Below are positions 1 through 8,100 of a DNA stretch of 24,566 nucleotides, piece after piece. The notes under the pieces are model-generated. The model had not been told where the DNA came from and ran no database searches. It worked only from the letters and a program-made list of their open reading frames with translations. Origin of the DNA: Burkholderiales bacterium (GTDB lineage Bacteria; Pseudomonadota; Gammaproteobacteria; Burkholderiales; Burkholderiaceae_F); contig JAJTHJ010000010.1 in assembly GCA_021298875.1 (NCBI GenBank), forward strand, positions 1 through 24,566. The letters run 5' to 3'. How positions within the stretch are numbered: position 1 is the stretch's first letter; the number at the start of each line of letters is the position of its first letter. Made by a program: the position numbers and the translations under genes.

Positions 1-20
1 AGAGGGCTTGCCGTGTTCAC
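1..20 (-). CDS. ureG: UreG urease accessory GTPase, N-terminal fragment at window edge
   Basis: Only six full codons are in the window. They read M-N-T-A-S-P from a GTG at 20-18, which fits the usual UreG N-terminus just ahead of its P-loop. A strong ribosome binding site AAGGAG (34-29) lies 8 bases upstream and shares bases with the ureF stop codon, so ureG is tightly coupled to ureF. UreG is the SIMIBI-class GTPase that, with UreD, UreF and UreE, loads nickel into the urease active site. The call rests on position after ureF, the start signal and the short N-terminal match; the P-loop lies outside the window. Confidence 0.7.
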
Positions 21-33
21 TGCGGAATCTCCT

Positions 34-693
34 TCATGAGCGGTACAACCGCGAATACTGGGTTTCGTGCCGCGCGCAGACCATGGCGAAGCCCACCGCC
101 GCGCTGCCGAGTTCTTCGTCGCACAATGCGGCGGCCGTGCCGACCGCCGCCTGAACGGCACCATGCAGCGCGTAGAGCATGGTCTGCCCCGCCTGCTGGC
201 CGAGCGGCACGGACTTGACCGCCACCAACACCTGGTTTTCCAACCACGACCAGAGATAGGCGGCGAGGCCCTCCTCCCGTGCCACACCCAGTTGCGCACA
301 GGCCGCGGCGAAGGCGGCGGGGTAGACGAGCGGCTCGATGGCAGGCGGGGTCAGCCCGAGCGCGGGGAACACGCGCGCGAGCGAGGCGCCCATCTGTTGC
401 GTCTCGGCGCGCAGTTCGGCGGTCTCGCGCGCGGCGAGCAGTTCTTCGTTGCAGCGGGCGAAGGCTTGCACGTCGCCAGCCGCTGCCGCATCGAAGGCGC
501 GCAACCACAGCGGCGCTTCCCAGCGCGCGAGCGACAGCGCCAGCAGATCGCCGATCCAGCGCTGCGCGCTCGCGGCGTCGCGCACGAGCCCGTCTTCGAT
601 TGCGCGCTCCAGCCCTTGCGAATAGGCAAAGCCGCCGACCGGGAGCGCGGGGCTGGCGAGGTGGAGCAGCGGCAGAAGGGCTTGTGCAGTCAT
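34..693 (-). CDS. ureF: Urease accessory protein UreF
   Basis: A 219-residue protein with the UreF N-terminal signature S-P-A-L-P-V-G-G-F-A-Y-S-Q-G-L-E (residues 13-28) and an all-helical, Ala/Leu-rich body, as in the family (usually about 210-240 residues). UreF binds UreD and UreG on apo-urease and gates nickel delivery. The chosen ATG at 693 overlaps the ureE stop as ATGA, which supports it over an in-frame ATG 42 bases upstream lying in a palindromic repeat. The stop at 36-34 merges with the ureG ribosome binding site. It is cytosolic and part of the ure operon. Confidence 0.95.
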   Translation of the reverse strand: MTAQALLPLLHLASPALPVGGFAYSQGLERAIEDGLVRDAASAQRWIGDLLALSLARWEAPLWLRAFDAAAAGDVQAFARCNEELLAARETAELRAETQQMGASLARVFPALGLTPPAIEPLVYPAAFAAACAQLGVAREEGLAAYLWSWLENQVLVAVKSVPLGQQAGQTMLYALHGAVQAAVGTAAALCDEELGSAAVGFAMVCARHETQYSRLYRS

Positions 694-1382
694 GACTGCG
701 CTGGCCGGGTTGCAGCGCCCACGCCCCCACCCCAACCCTCCCCCGCAGGCGGGGGAGGGAGTAACCCCCTCCCCTGCGCAGCGGGGGAGGGTTGGGGTGG
801 GGGCGTCAGTGCCTCAACTCCTTGAGGTTCATCGGCGGAGTCAGGCCGACCGCGGCGCTCGGCACGATGCGCCGCGATCGACAAGGCCTCGCCAATGGCA
901 CCCGCCGCCACATCCTCCGCGTCCACGCCATGCGCATGCGCGCCATGCGCGTGGTCGGCGCCGGCCTCCGGGTCGAACGGCGCATCCAGATGCTCGATCC
1001 GCGCGCCGAGTGCGGCGAGCATCCGTTCCAGCACCGGGTCGGGCTCGATCAGCAGATGATCGACGGCCAGTTGCACCGGCACATGCCGGTTGGCCAGGTG
1101 ATAGGTCGCGCGCAGCAGGTCGAGCGCGCTGGCCGCGGCGATGCGTGCGACCGGCTGCGGCGCGGCTTCGACCACGGCCAGCGCACCATCGTCGCCCGCC
1201 AAGACGGTGCCATCGCGCAGCAGGCTGCCGCGCGGCAGCAGGATCGCCACCGCGGTACCGTCCGCCAGCACTGTCGCCAACCGGCTGCGCACCCGCTCTT
1301 CGTGCGTAAGCCGCAGCCGCGGTGCGCCCGCCAACTCCTCGGCGGTCGGCGCCTCTGCGCGAACAGTCGTCAGCCGCAGCAT
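690..1382 (-). CDS. ureE: Urease accessory protein UreE, with repeat-encoded C-terminal tail
   Basis: UreE is the nickel metallochaperone that hands Ni2+ to UreG. The core (about residues 1-140) shows the family pattern, including Y-H-L-A-N-R-H-V-P-V-Q-L with the conserved interface His at residue 100. A His-bearing segment H-A-H-G-A-H-A-H (144-151) follows, as expected for the variable metal-binding tail. The protein is 230 residues, longer than the usual 150-200. The last part, from about residue 193 (T-P-P-P-Q-P-S-P and a Gly/Pro-rich stretch), is translated from the palindromic repeat at 721-806. The stop overlaps the ureF start (ATGA). No clear Shine-Dalgarno precedes the ATG at 1382. 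Confidence 0.9.
   Translation of the reverse strand: MLRLTTVRAEAPTAEELAGAPRLRLTHEERVRSRLATVLADGTAVAILLPRGSLLRDGTVLAGDDGALAVVEAAPQPVARIAAASALDLLRATYHLANRHVPVQLAVDHLLIEPDPVLERMLAALGARIEHLDAPFDPEAGADHAHGAHAHGVDAEDVAAGAIGEALSIAAHRAERRGRPDSADEPQGVEALTPPPQPSPAAQGRGLLPPPPAGEGWGGGVGAATRPAQS
721..806. repeat. Palindromic intergenic-type repeat inside the 3' end of ureE
   Basis: Two perfect 26-base arms (721-746 and 781-806) are inverted around a GC-rich centre that holds further short inverted G/C runs. Elements of this look normally lie between genes. Here the element is within the ureE reading frame just before ureF and could form a strong hairpin in the mRNA. It resembles REP/BIME-like elements; no family name is assigned. 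Confidence 0.85.
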
Positions 1383-1413
1383 AAGAAAAACAATGAGTTA
1401 GAAAATAGGGGTG

Positions 1414-1438
1414 AAAATAGGGGTCTGACCCCTATTTT
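1414..1438. terminator. Hairpin between ureC and ureE with flanking A/T tracts
   Basis: Arms A-A-A-A-T-A-G-G-G-G-T-C (1414-1425) and their exact complement (1427-1438) flank a single base. A second copy of the AAAATAGGGGT motif lies just upstream at 1402-1412. A T-run follows on the plus strand and an A-run precedes on the minus strand, so it looks like a rho-independent terminator on the plus strand. For the minus-strand ure operon it would act as an intra-operon hairpin between ureC and ureE. Its effect on ureE-F-G expression is unknown. Confidence 0.55.
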
Positions 1439-1449
1439 TTTGGGAACCA

Positions 1450-3164
<1,715 letters not shown>

Positions 3165-3168
<4 letters not shown>

Positions 3169-3683
3169 TTGCGGCGTCCTTTCTTGTTTTTCTCCTCCCC
3201 CTTCAAGGGCGAGGCCGGGAGGGGGATGGGTTTCTTCGCTTTGGCGGAACCCATCCCCACCCCAGCCCGTCCACTCTCGCGCTCGTAGGCGCTCGCGGCT
3301 CCGCGGGCGCGGCGCGGTGCGCCGCGAACCCCCCGCTCCGCCCCCTTGAAGGGGAGGGAGCGGCGCTTCGCCTTCGCATCCAGCGCCCTCATCACCTTGC
3401 CCTGAAACCCGTAAACGATCCGCTCGCCCGCCAGCGCCACCAGTTCGACCGTGCGTTCCTGCCCCGGCTCGAAACGCACGGCAGTGCCGGCGGTGATGTT
3501 CAGCCGGAAGCCGCGCGCCGCAGCGCGGTCGAAGGCGAGCGCCTCGTTGGTCTCATGGAAGTGATAGTGCGAGCCGACCTGGATCGGCCGGTCGCCCGTG
3601 TTGGCCACCGTCAGCCGTAGCGTTTTGCGGCCCGCGTTCAGTTCGAGGTCGCCGGGCGCGACCAGCAGTTCACCGGGGATCAT
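3165..3683 (-). CDS. ureB: Urease beta subunit UreB with about 65-residue repeat-derived extension
   Basis: Residues 1-102 match UreB closely (M-I-P-G-E start; G-D-R-P-I-Q-V-G-S-H-Y-H-F near 30-42; G-T-A-V-R-F-E-P-G-Q near 66-75; Y-G-F-Q-G-K-V-M near 91-98). UreB is usually about 101-106 residues; this one is 172. The extra 65-70 residues are basic and Gly/Pro/Lys-rich and are the translation of a palindromic repeat at 3191-3360. The original stop seems lost, and the new stop overlaps the ureC ATG as ATGA. The ATG at 3683 has AAGGA 8 bases upstream. UreB sits on the surface of the urease trimer, so a tail may be tolerated, but this is inference. Confidence 0.93.
3191..3360. repeat. Composite palindromic repeat within the 3' end of ureB
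   Basis: The left part (3191-3232) carries C-T-C-C-C-C-C-T-T-C-A-A-G-G-G and G-G-G-G-G-A-T-G-G-G; the right part (3248-3267 and 3341-3360) carries the complementary A-A-C-C-C-A-T-C-C-C-C-A-C and C-C-C-C-T-T-G-A-A-G-G-G-G-A-G-G-G. A GC-rich stretch (3268-3335) separates the two right-hand blocks. The same family occurs at 11006-11127 between urtA and urtB. Here it is translated as the tail of UreB. Confidence 0.75.
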
Positions 3684-3697
3684 CGTGAGCGTCCTTT

Positions 3698-3746
3698 CAC
3701 CCCTCTCCCACCGGGAGAGGGGCTGGGGGTGAGGGAAGACCGCGGG
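3698..3746. repeat. Short palindromic repeat between ureA and ureB
   Basis: Perfect 10-base arms C-C-C-C-T-C-T-C-C-C (3700-3709) and G-G-G-A-G-A-G-G-G-G (3713-3722) surround a 3-base loop, followed by G-G-G-G-T-G-A-G-G-G-A-A-G-A. It is a shortened member of the family seen complete at 9227-9320 and 24340-24436. It occupies most of the ureA-ureB gap. Confidence 0.8.
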
Positions 3747-3776
3747 CCATCGCGCAAGCTTGCCGGATCGGCGCGG

Positions 3777-4079
3777 TTACTGGATGGGCTGATGCACCGT
3801 GACGAGCTTGGTGCCGTCGGGGAAAGTCGCCTCGACCTGAATGTCGGGGATCATCTCGGGCACCCCGTCCATCACGTCGGCGCGGGTGAGGAGCCGGGTG
3901 CCGTAGCTCATCAGCTCGGCCACCGTCTTGCCGTCGCGCGCGCCTTCCATGATCGCGGCGGAGATGAAAGCCACCGCCTCCGGGTAGTTGAGCTTCAGCC
4001 CGCGCGCGCGGCGCCGCTCGGCCAGCAGCGCGGCGGTGAAGATCAGCAGCTTGTCTTTTTCGCGGGGGGTGAGTTCCAT
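3777..4079 (-). CDS. ureA: Urease gamma subunit UreA
   Basis: Exactly 100 residues, the standard UreA length, starting M-E-L-T-P-R-E-K-D-K-L and containing L-N-Y-P-E-A-V-A-F-I-S, M-E-G-A-R-D-G-K-T-V and V-P-E-M-I-P-D-I-Q-V-E-A-T-F-P-D-G-T-K-L-V-T-V-H, all characteristic of the family. The ATG at 4079 has GGAG 7 bases upstream; a start 24 bases further up would add an atypical leader. UreA is the small structural subunit packing against UreC. It is separated from ureB by a palindromic repeat and preceded by a SodC-like gene rather than ureD, which is unusual. Confidence 0.98.
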   Translation of the reverse strand: MELTPREKDKLLIFTAALLAERRRARGLKLNYPEAVAFISAAIMEGARDGKTVAELMSYGTRLLTRADVMDGVPEMIPDIQVEATFPDGTKLVTVHQPIQ

Positions 4080-4133
4080 CGGGGCACTCCGATCGAGTGG
4101 CAAGTCGTCAGCAAGAAGAATGCCGTCCCAGCC

Positions 4134-4682
4134 TCAGTTGGGACGAATGATCCCGCAGGCCAACGGCGGCCCGGACTTGCCGTCCGGCTGCGTCGTGTAG
4201 TCGTCCGGGTCGGCGCTCACCACCACCGCGCGGGCAAGCACGCTGGTCGGGCCAGACAGCGCCAGCGCGGTAGTTTCAAAGGCATCGTGCACCATGCCCT
4301 CGCCATTCGAATGCTGGTTGCGCAGATCGCCGGCGTGCTGTTCGCCGCGGCCCGGCCGTCCGTGCGGTGCCTTGGTCGGATTGAAGTGCCCGCCCGGCGC
4401 GGCGCAATCGCCTTTCTCGTGCACATGCAGACCGAAGACGCGGTTGGGCGGCAGCCCCGTCAACGCCACCCGCACCACGACGATGTTGCCGTACTGCTGG
4501 AAGCGCACGGCGCCGTCCACCCGGCTGCCGCCCATCGCCTGCATCCGCGCCACCGCGCTGGCATCGGGCGTGCCGAAGACCCGATCAGTGATGTCGGTGT
4601 TGACTTCGCGGTCGCTGCGCGCTGCGCAGCCGGCAAGCGCAACCCCGCTCAGCACGAGCATCGAAAGCCAAACACGAGGCAT
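4134..4682 (-). CDS. Cu/Zn superoxide dismutase-like lipoprotein lacking one copper ligand
   Basis: A 182-residue protein. It starts with a lipoprotein signal (hydrophobic 5-17, lipobox L-A-G-C, Cys19), so it is probably membrane-anchored in the envelope. The Cu/Zn SOD pattern is clear: H-V-H (H86, H88), bridging His in G-G-H-F-N-P (H99), zinc ligands H107, H116 and D119, and the Cys pair C93/C176. By alignment to SOD1-type V-V-H-x-x-x-D-D, the fourth copper ligand is Ser156 (V-V-V-S-A-D-P-D-D-Y), and the active-site Arg before L-A-C-G is Pro. Dismutase activity is therefore doubtful. Copper-ligand-deficient SOD-like proteins are known (for example B. subtilis YojM). GGAG lies 6 bases before the ATG. 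It lies in the urease operon, between a PEP mutase-like gene and ureA. Confidence 0.88.
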   Translation of the reverse strand: MPRVWLSMLVLSGVALAGCAARSDREVNTDITDRVFGTPDASAVARMQAMGGSRVDGAVRFQQYGNIVVVRVALTGLPPNRVFGLHVHEKGDCAAPGGHFNPTKAPHGRPGRGEQHAGDLRNQHSNGEGMVHDAFETTALALSGPTSVLARAVVVSADPDDYTTQPDGKSGPPLACGIIRPN

Positions 4683-4746
4683 ACGCGTCTCCAAACAAGT
4701 GGGCCTTGCCGCAATCGGCGCGAGCGTAGCGAAAGCCATTGCGCCT

Positions 4747-5577
4747 TCAACGTGATCCGCCGGCAGCGAACAGCGCATCGAGCTCGGCGCCCGACGCTGC
4801 TTGCGCGAACTCGTCGAAGCGCCCCTGCTCGGCCAGCAGCCGGGCCGCGCGCATGAATCCGACCCAGGCGCTGCGCGCCAGCGCGCCGCCCACGCTGATA
4901 CGCCGCACGCCGAGCGCGGCGATCTCGGCGACGGTCAGCCCGAGCGGCTTCCACACCAGCACATTGACCGGCTTGGGCGCCACCGCCGCAACGATTGCGG
5001 CGATCTGCTCGCGCGTGGCAAGGCCCGGCGCGTACAGACAATCCGCACCCGCGTTGGCATAGGCGCGCAGGCGGGCGATGGTCTCGTCGAGGTCGGGCCG
5101 GCCGTGCAGGAAGCACTCGGCCCGGCCGACCAGCACCGTGTCGCCGCCGGCGGCGTCGATTGCCGCACGCGCGGCGCGCAGGCGCGCGACCGCGGCGTCC
5201 AGGTCGTACAGCGGGCGGGCCGGGTCGCCGGTGGCGTCTTCGATCGACACGCCGGCGATGCCGGTGTCCAGCGCGCGGCGCACGTTCTCGGCCACTCCCG
5301 CCGGGTCGTGCGCAAAACCGTTCTGGAAGTCGGCATTGAGCGGCAGGTCGGTGGCCGCCGCCAGCTCGCGCAAGTGGGCCAGCGTGGGCTCCAGCCCGAC
5401 CGGCCCATCCGCGCGCCCCTGCGACCAGGCAAAGCCCGAGCTGGTGGTCGCCAGCGCCTTGAAGCCGATGTGCTCCAGATAGCGCGCGCTGCCCGCGTCC
5501 CAGGGATTGGGCAGCACAAAGCAGCCGGTGGCGTGCAGTTGGCGGAAGGCCTGGCGTTTCTGTGCGGTGCTAGGCAT
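4747..5577 (-). CDS. Isocitrate lyase/PEP mutase family protein
   Basis: A 276-residue TIM-barrel enzyme of the PEP mutase-like branch. Visible family features are N-P-W-D-A-G-S-A (24-31), N-A-D-F-Q-N-G-F (81-88), S-I-E-D (111-114) for metal binding, G-R-A-E-C-F-L (151-157) and R-R-I-S-V-G-G-A-L (225-233). The isocitrate lyase K-K-C-G-H signature is absent, so it is not a classical isocitrate lyase. Members cleave or form C-C bonds of 2-oxo acids or hydrolyse oxaloacetate; the substrate cannot be read from the sequence. The ATG at 5577 has GAGGAA about 9 bases upstream and lies 30 bases after the ureD stop, so co-transcription with the urease genes is likely. No known role in urease. Confidence 0.85.
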   Translation of the reverse strand: MPSTAQKRQAFRQLHATGCFVLPNPWDAGSARYLEHIGFKALATTSSGFAWSQGRADGPVGLEPTLAHLRELAAATDLPLNADFQNGFAHDPAGVAENVRRALDTGIAGVSIEDATGDPARPLYDLDAAVARLRAARAAIDAAGGDTVLVGRAECFLHGRPDLDETIARLRAYANAGADCLYAPGLATREQIAAIVAAVAPKPVNVLVWKPLGLTVAEIAALGVRRISVGGALARSAWVGFMRAARLLAEQGRFDEFAQAASGAELDALFAAGGSR

Positions 5578-5607
5578 GGCGAGCGGTTCCTCGATGCGGT
5601 TGGAAGT

Positions 5608-6420
5608 TCACGTGGCCCAGATGCGCGGTGCGACCGCCGGGCGGCCGAGGACGATGGGCCGCAGTTCGGCCCACAGGGTTTGCAGCGCCTCCCGCACCGG
5701 CTGCGTACCCGCGCCCAAGGCACGCGCGACCGACAGCTGCGGCGTCAGGCGCGTGAGTTCGGGTGCGGCTTGCGCATCGAACCGCGCGCGCAGCGCATCG
5801 AAGTCCGCGCCGGCCAGTTGCGGGCCGGCCGCCCACAGGCAGCCGAACACGTGCCGGCCTGCGAGCCCGATCGGCGAGGCGAGCAGCGCGTCGTTGCCGT
5901 CGATGCGCGTGCGCTCGATCCATTGCAAGGCGCCGGCCTGCCGCAGTCGGATCGTCTGCGCAAAGCGGCCTTGAGCGAAGGTTTCGCCGGCGGCGGCGCG
6001 GCCGAGTGCCACGATGTCCCAACCGAGCATCGACGCGCTGTCGGCTAAATCGATCTCGATGCTCGATACGACCTGCGCCTGGTCGAAGACGATGGCCTCC
6101 TGCGGTAGCCATTCGAGCGCGCCGTGCACCGCCAGCCGCACGCGCTGCGCGGCGCTGCGACCGTCGGCCTTGTACCACTTGGCCGCCCCCGGCGTGGTGA
6201 TCAGCGCTTGGGCGCCGGGTGCGACGTCCACGTCGATAGCGAGTTCATCGCCGCCGGCAATACCGCCGGGCGGATGCACCAGCACCGCATGGCACAGCGC
6301 CTCGCCTTCAGGGTATAGCGCCTTCTGCACTCGCAGCGGCCCGTGATGCCGGCGCGCGAGCAGCGTCCGTACGCCGTCGGGGCGGAAGGACAGGGCTAGC
6401 GAAGCGAGGTGAGTCGACAC
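5608..6420 (-). CDS. ureD: Urease accessory protein UreD (UreH)
   Basis: A 270-residue protein with UreD hallmarks: L-L-A-R-R-H-H-G-P-L-R-V-Q-K-A-L-Y-P-E-G near the N-terminus, H-P-P-G-G-I-A-G-G-D, T-T-P-G-A-A-K-W-Y-K and L-P-Q-E-A-I-V-F-D. UreD is the scaffold that binds apo-urease and recruits UreF/UreG; it carries nickel toward the active site. The start is a GTG at 6420 with no obvious Shine-Dalgarno; homologues begin near this point, so the start is plausible but not certain. It follows urtE by 68 bases and leads the enzyme half of the cluster. Confidence 0.95.
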   Translation of the reverse strand: MSTHLASLALSFRPDGVRTLLARRHHGPLRVQKALYPEGEALCHAVLVHPPGGIAGGDELAIDVDVAPGAQALITTPGAAKWYKADGRSAAQRVRLAVHGALEWLPQEAIVFDQAQVVSSIEIDLADSASMLGWDIVALGRAAAGETFAQGRFAQTIRLRQAGALQWIERTRIDGNDALLASPIGLAGRHVFGCLWAAGPQLAGADFDALRARFDAQAAPELTRLTPQLSVARALGAGTQPVREALQTLWAELRPIVLGRPAVAPRIWAT

Positions 6421-6488
6421 GGCGACCGCGACTTTACCGGTGCCGCCAGCACGGCTGCGAGCAATCGATTCGCGCCGCGAGCAGTCCC

Positions 6489-7187
6489 CTAAATCGAAAT
6501 CAGGTTCCGCACATTCTTCGCCTGCATCTCGCTGCCCGCCCCGGCATCGGTGATCTGCCCGCGCGCCATCACCGCGTAGCCGTCGGCGAGCGATTCGGCG
6601 AAGTCGTAGTACTGCTCGACCAGCAGCACGGCCATCTTGCTCTCGGTCACCAGCCGGCGGATCACGGCGCCGATCTCCTTGATGATCGACGGTTGGATGC
6701 CCTCGGTCGGCTCATCGAGAATCAGCACGCGCGGGTTGGCCGCGAGCGCGCGGCCGATGGCGAGTTGCTGCTGCTGCCCACCGGACAGATCGCCGCCGCG
6801 GCGCCGGAGCATCTGCTTCAGCACCGGAAAGGTTTCGAGAATGTGCTCGGGCACCTTGCGCGCGGCGCTGCCGGAGACGGGGGCGAGGCCCATCAGCAGG
6901 TTTTCTTCGACGGTCAGGCGATTGAAGATTTCGCGCCCCTGCGGCACGTAGCCGATGCCCAGCCGCACGCGCTGGTAGGGCGCGAGCGTGGAGAGGTCAA
7001 CACCATCGAGCGTGACCGCGCCGCTCTTGGCCGGCACCAGACCCATCACGGTCTTCAGCAGTGTGGTCTTGCCCACGCCGTTGCGGCCGAGCAGCACGGT
7101 GCAGGCGCCCGTTGGCACCGTCAGCGACACGTCGCGCAGGATGTGGCTGCCGCCGTAGTACTGGTTGAGCTTCTCGATGCGTAGCAT
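6489..7187 (-). CDS. urtE: Urea ABC transporter ATP-binding subunit UrtE
   Basis: A 232-residue ABC ATPase with Walker A G-R-N-G-V-G-K-T (34-41), the signature L-S-G-G-Q-Q-Q-Q (134-141) and Walker B V-L-I-L-D-E-P (154-160). It is of the LivF type and starts M-L-R-I-E-K-L-N-Q-Y-Y-G-G-S-H, typical of UrtE. With UrtD it powers the UrtBC permease. The ATG at 7187 follows an A-run and has no visible Shine-Dalgarno; the 25-base-arm palindrome at 7199-7263 ends only 11 bases upstream. That may affect its translation. Confidence 0.96.
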   Translation of the reverse strand: MLRIEKLNQYYGGSHILRDVSLTVPTGACTVLLGRNGVGKTTLLKTVMGLVPAKSGAVTLDGVDLSTLAPYQRVRLGIGYVPQGREIFNRLTVEENLLMGLAPVSGSAARKVPEHILETFPVLKQMLRRRGGDLSGGQQQQLAIGRALAANPRVLILDEPTEGIQPSIIKEIGAVIRRLVTESKMAVLLVEQYYDFAESLADGYAVMARGQITDAGAGSEMQAKNVRNLISI

Positions 7188-7198
7188 TTTTTCGTGAT

Positions 7199-7263
7199 CC
7201 GTGATCGGTGATCCGTGATCCGTCGGGTCTCGCCGTCAACGGATCACGGATCACCGATCACGG
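7199..7263. repeat. Perfect inverted repeat of GTGATCC units between urtD and urtE
   Basis: Two 25-base perfectly complementary arms (7199-7223 and 7239-7263) flank a 15-base loop (7224-7238). Each arm is itself made of iterated G-T-G-A-T-C-(C/G)-G units. The element fills the 85-base urtD-urtE gap. Related copies lie at 16337-16398 and, as a single arm, at 16900-16926. Confidence 0.9.
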
Positions 7264-7272
7264 CCAACGATC

Positions 7273-8100
7273 CTATCGTCCCAGATACACCTCGATCACC
7301 CGCTCGTCGGCCTGCACCTGCGCCATGGCGCCTTCGGCGAGCACGCTGCCTTCGTGCAGCACGGTCACACGGCGGGCGATCTTGGCGACGAAGTCCATGT
7401 CGTGCTCGACCACCACGATCGAGTGCGTGCCTTCCAGTTCCAGGATCAGCTCGGCGGAGCGCTCGGTCTCGGCGTCGGTCATGCCGGCCACGGGCTCGTC
7501 GAGCAGCACCAGCTCCGGCTCCTGCATCAGCAGCATGCCGATCTCCAGCCACTGCTTCTGCCCGTGCGACAGGCTGCCTGCAGCGCGCTGCTCGCTGCCT
7601 TCGAGCCGGATGGTCTTGAGCATGTCGGCGATCCGCGCGCGTTGCGCATCGGCGAGCCGCGCGAAGAGCGTGGGGCGCACGCGCTTGTCGGTCTTCATCG
7701 CGAGTTCGAGGTTCTCGAAGACCGTGTGGTTCTCGAACACGGTGGGCTTCTGGAACTTGCGGCCGATGCCCAGCCGCGCGATCTCGGTCTCCGGCAGCTT
7801 TGTGAGGTCGAAGGTCTGGCCGAAGAACGCGGTGCCTGCGTCGGGCCGCGTCTTGCCGGTGATCACGTCCATCATCGTCGTCTTGCCCGCGCCGTTGGGG
7901 CCGATGATGCAGCGCAGTTCGCCGCGGTCGATGGTGAGCGACAGGTTGTTCAGCGCCTTGAAGCCGTCGAAGCTCACTGTTATTTCTTCGAGGTACAGAA
8001 TCGGCCCGTGCGTGGTGTCCACGCGGTCGGGCTGCACCACGCGGCCATAGCCGACGCTGGCCGAGCCGCCGCTAGCGTGGATGCTTGGCTCGTTACTCAC
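7273..8100 (-). CDS. urtD: Urea ABC transporter ATP-binding subunit UrtD
   Basis: A 275-residue LivG-type ABC ATPase with Walker A G-P-N-G-A-G-K-T (67-74), the signature region L-S-H-G-Q-K-Q-W-L-E-I (177-187) including the UrtD-typical Q-K-Q-W-L-E, Walker B L-V-L-L-D-E-P (197-203) and the switch His233. A start codon GTG at 8100 overlaps the urtC stop as GTGA, giving a 30-residue leader before the conserved L-Y-L-E-E-I-T-V-S-F-D-G-F-K-A. The overlap and leader length support this start over the longer open frame, which would run into urtC. Cytosolic, paired with UrtE. Confidence 0.96.
   Translation of the reverse strand: MSNEPSIHASGGSASVGYGRVVQPDRVDTTHGPILYLEEITVSFDGFKALNNLSLTIDRGELRCIIGPNGAGKTTMMDVITGKTRPDAGTAFFGQTFDLTKLPETEIARLGIGRKFQKPTVFENHTVFENLELAMKTDKRVRPTLFARLADAQRARIADMLKTIRLEGSEQRAAGSLSHGQKQWLEIGMLLMQEPELVLLDEPVAGMTDAETERSAELILELEGTHSIVVVEHDMDFVAKIARRVTVLHEGSVLAEGAMAQVQADERVIEVYLGR

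Noticed and set aside
7199..7263. Possible CRISPR-like repeats from iterated GTGATCC units
   Set aside because: Units are contiguous without spacers and form a single hairpin; no cas genes are nearby.
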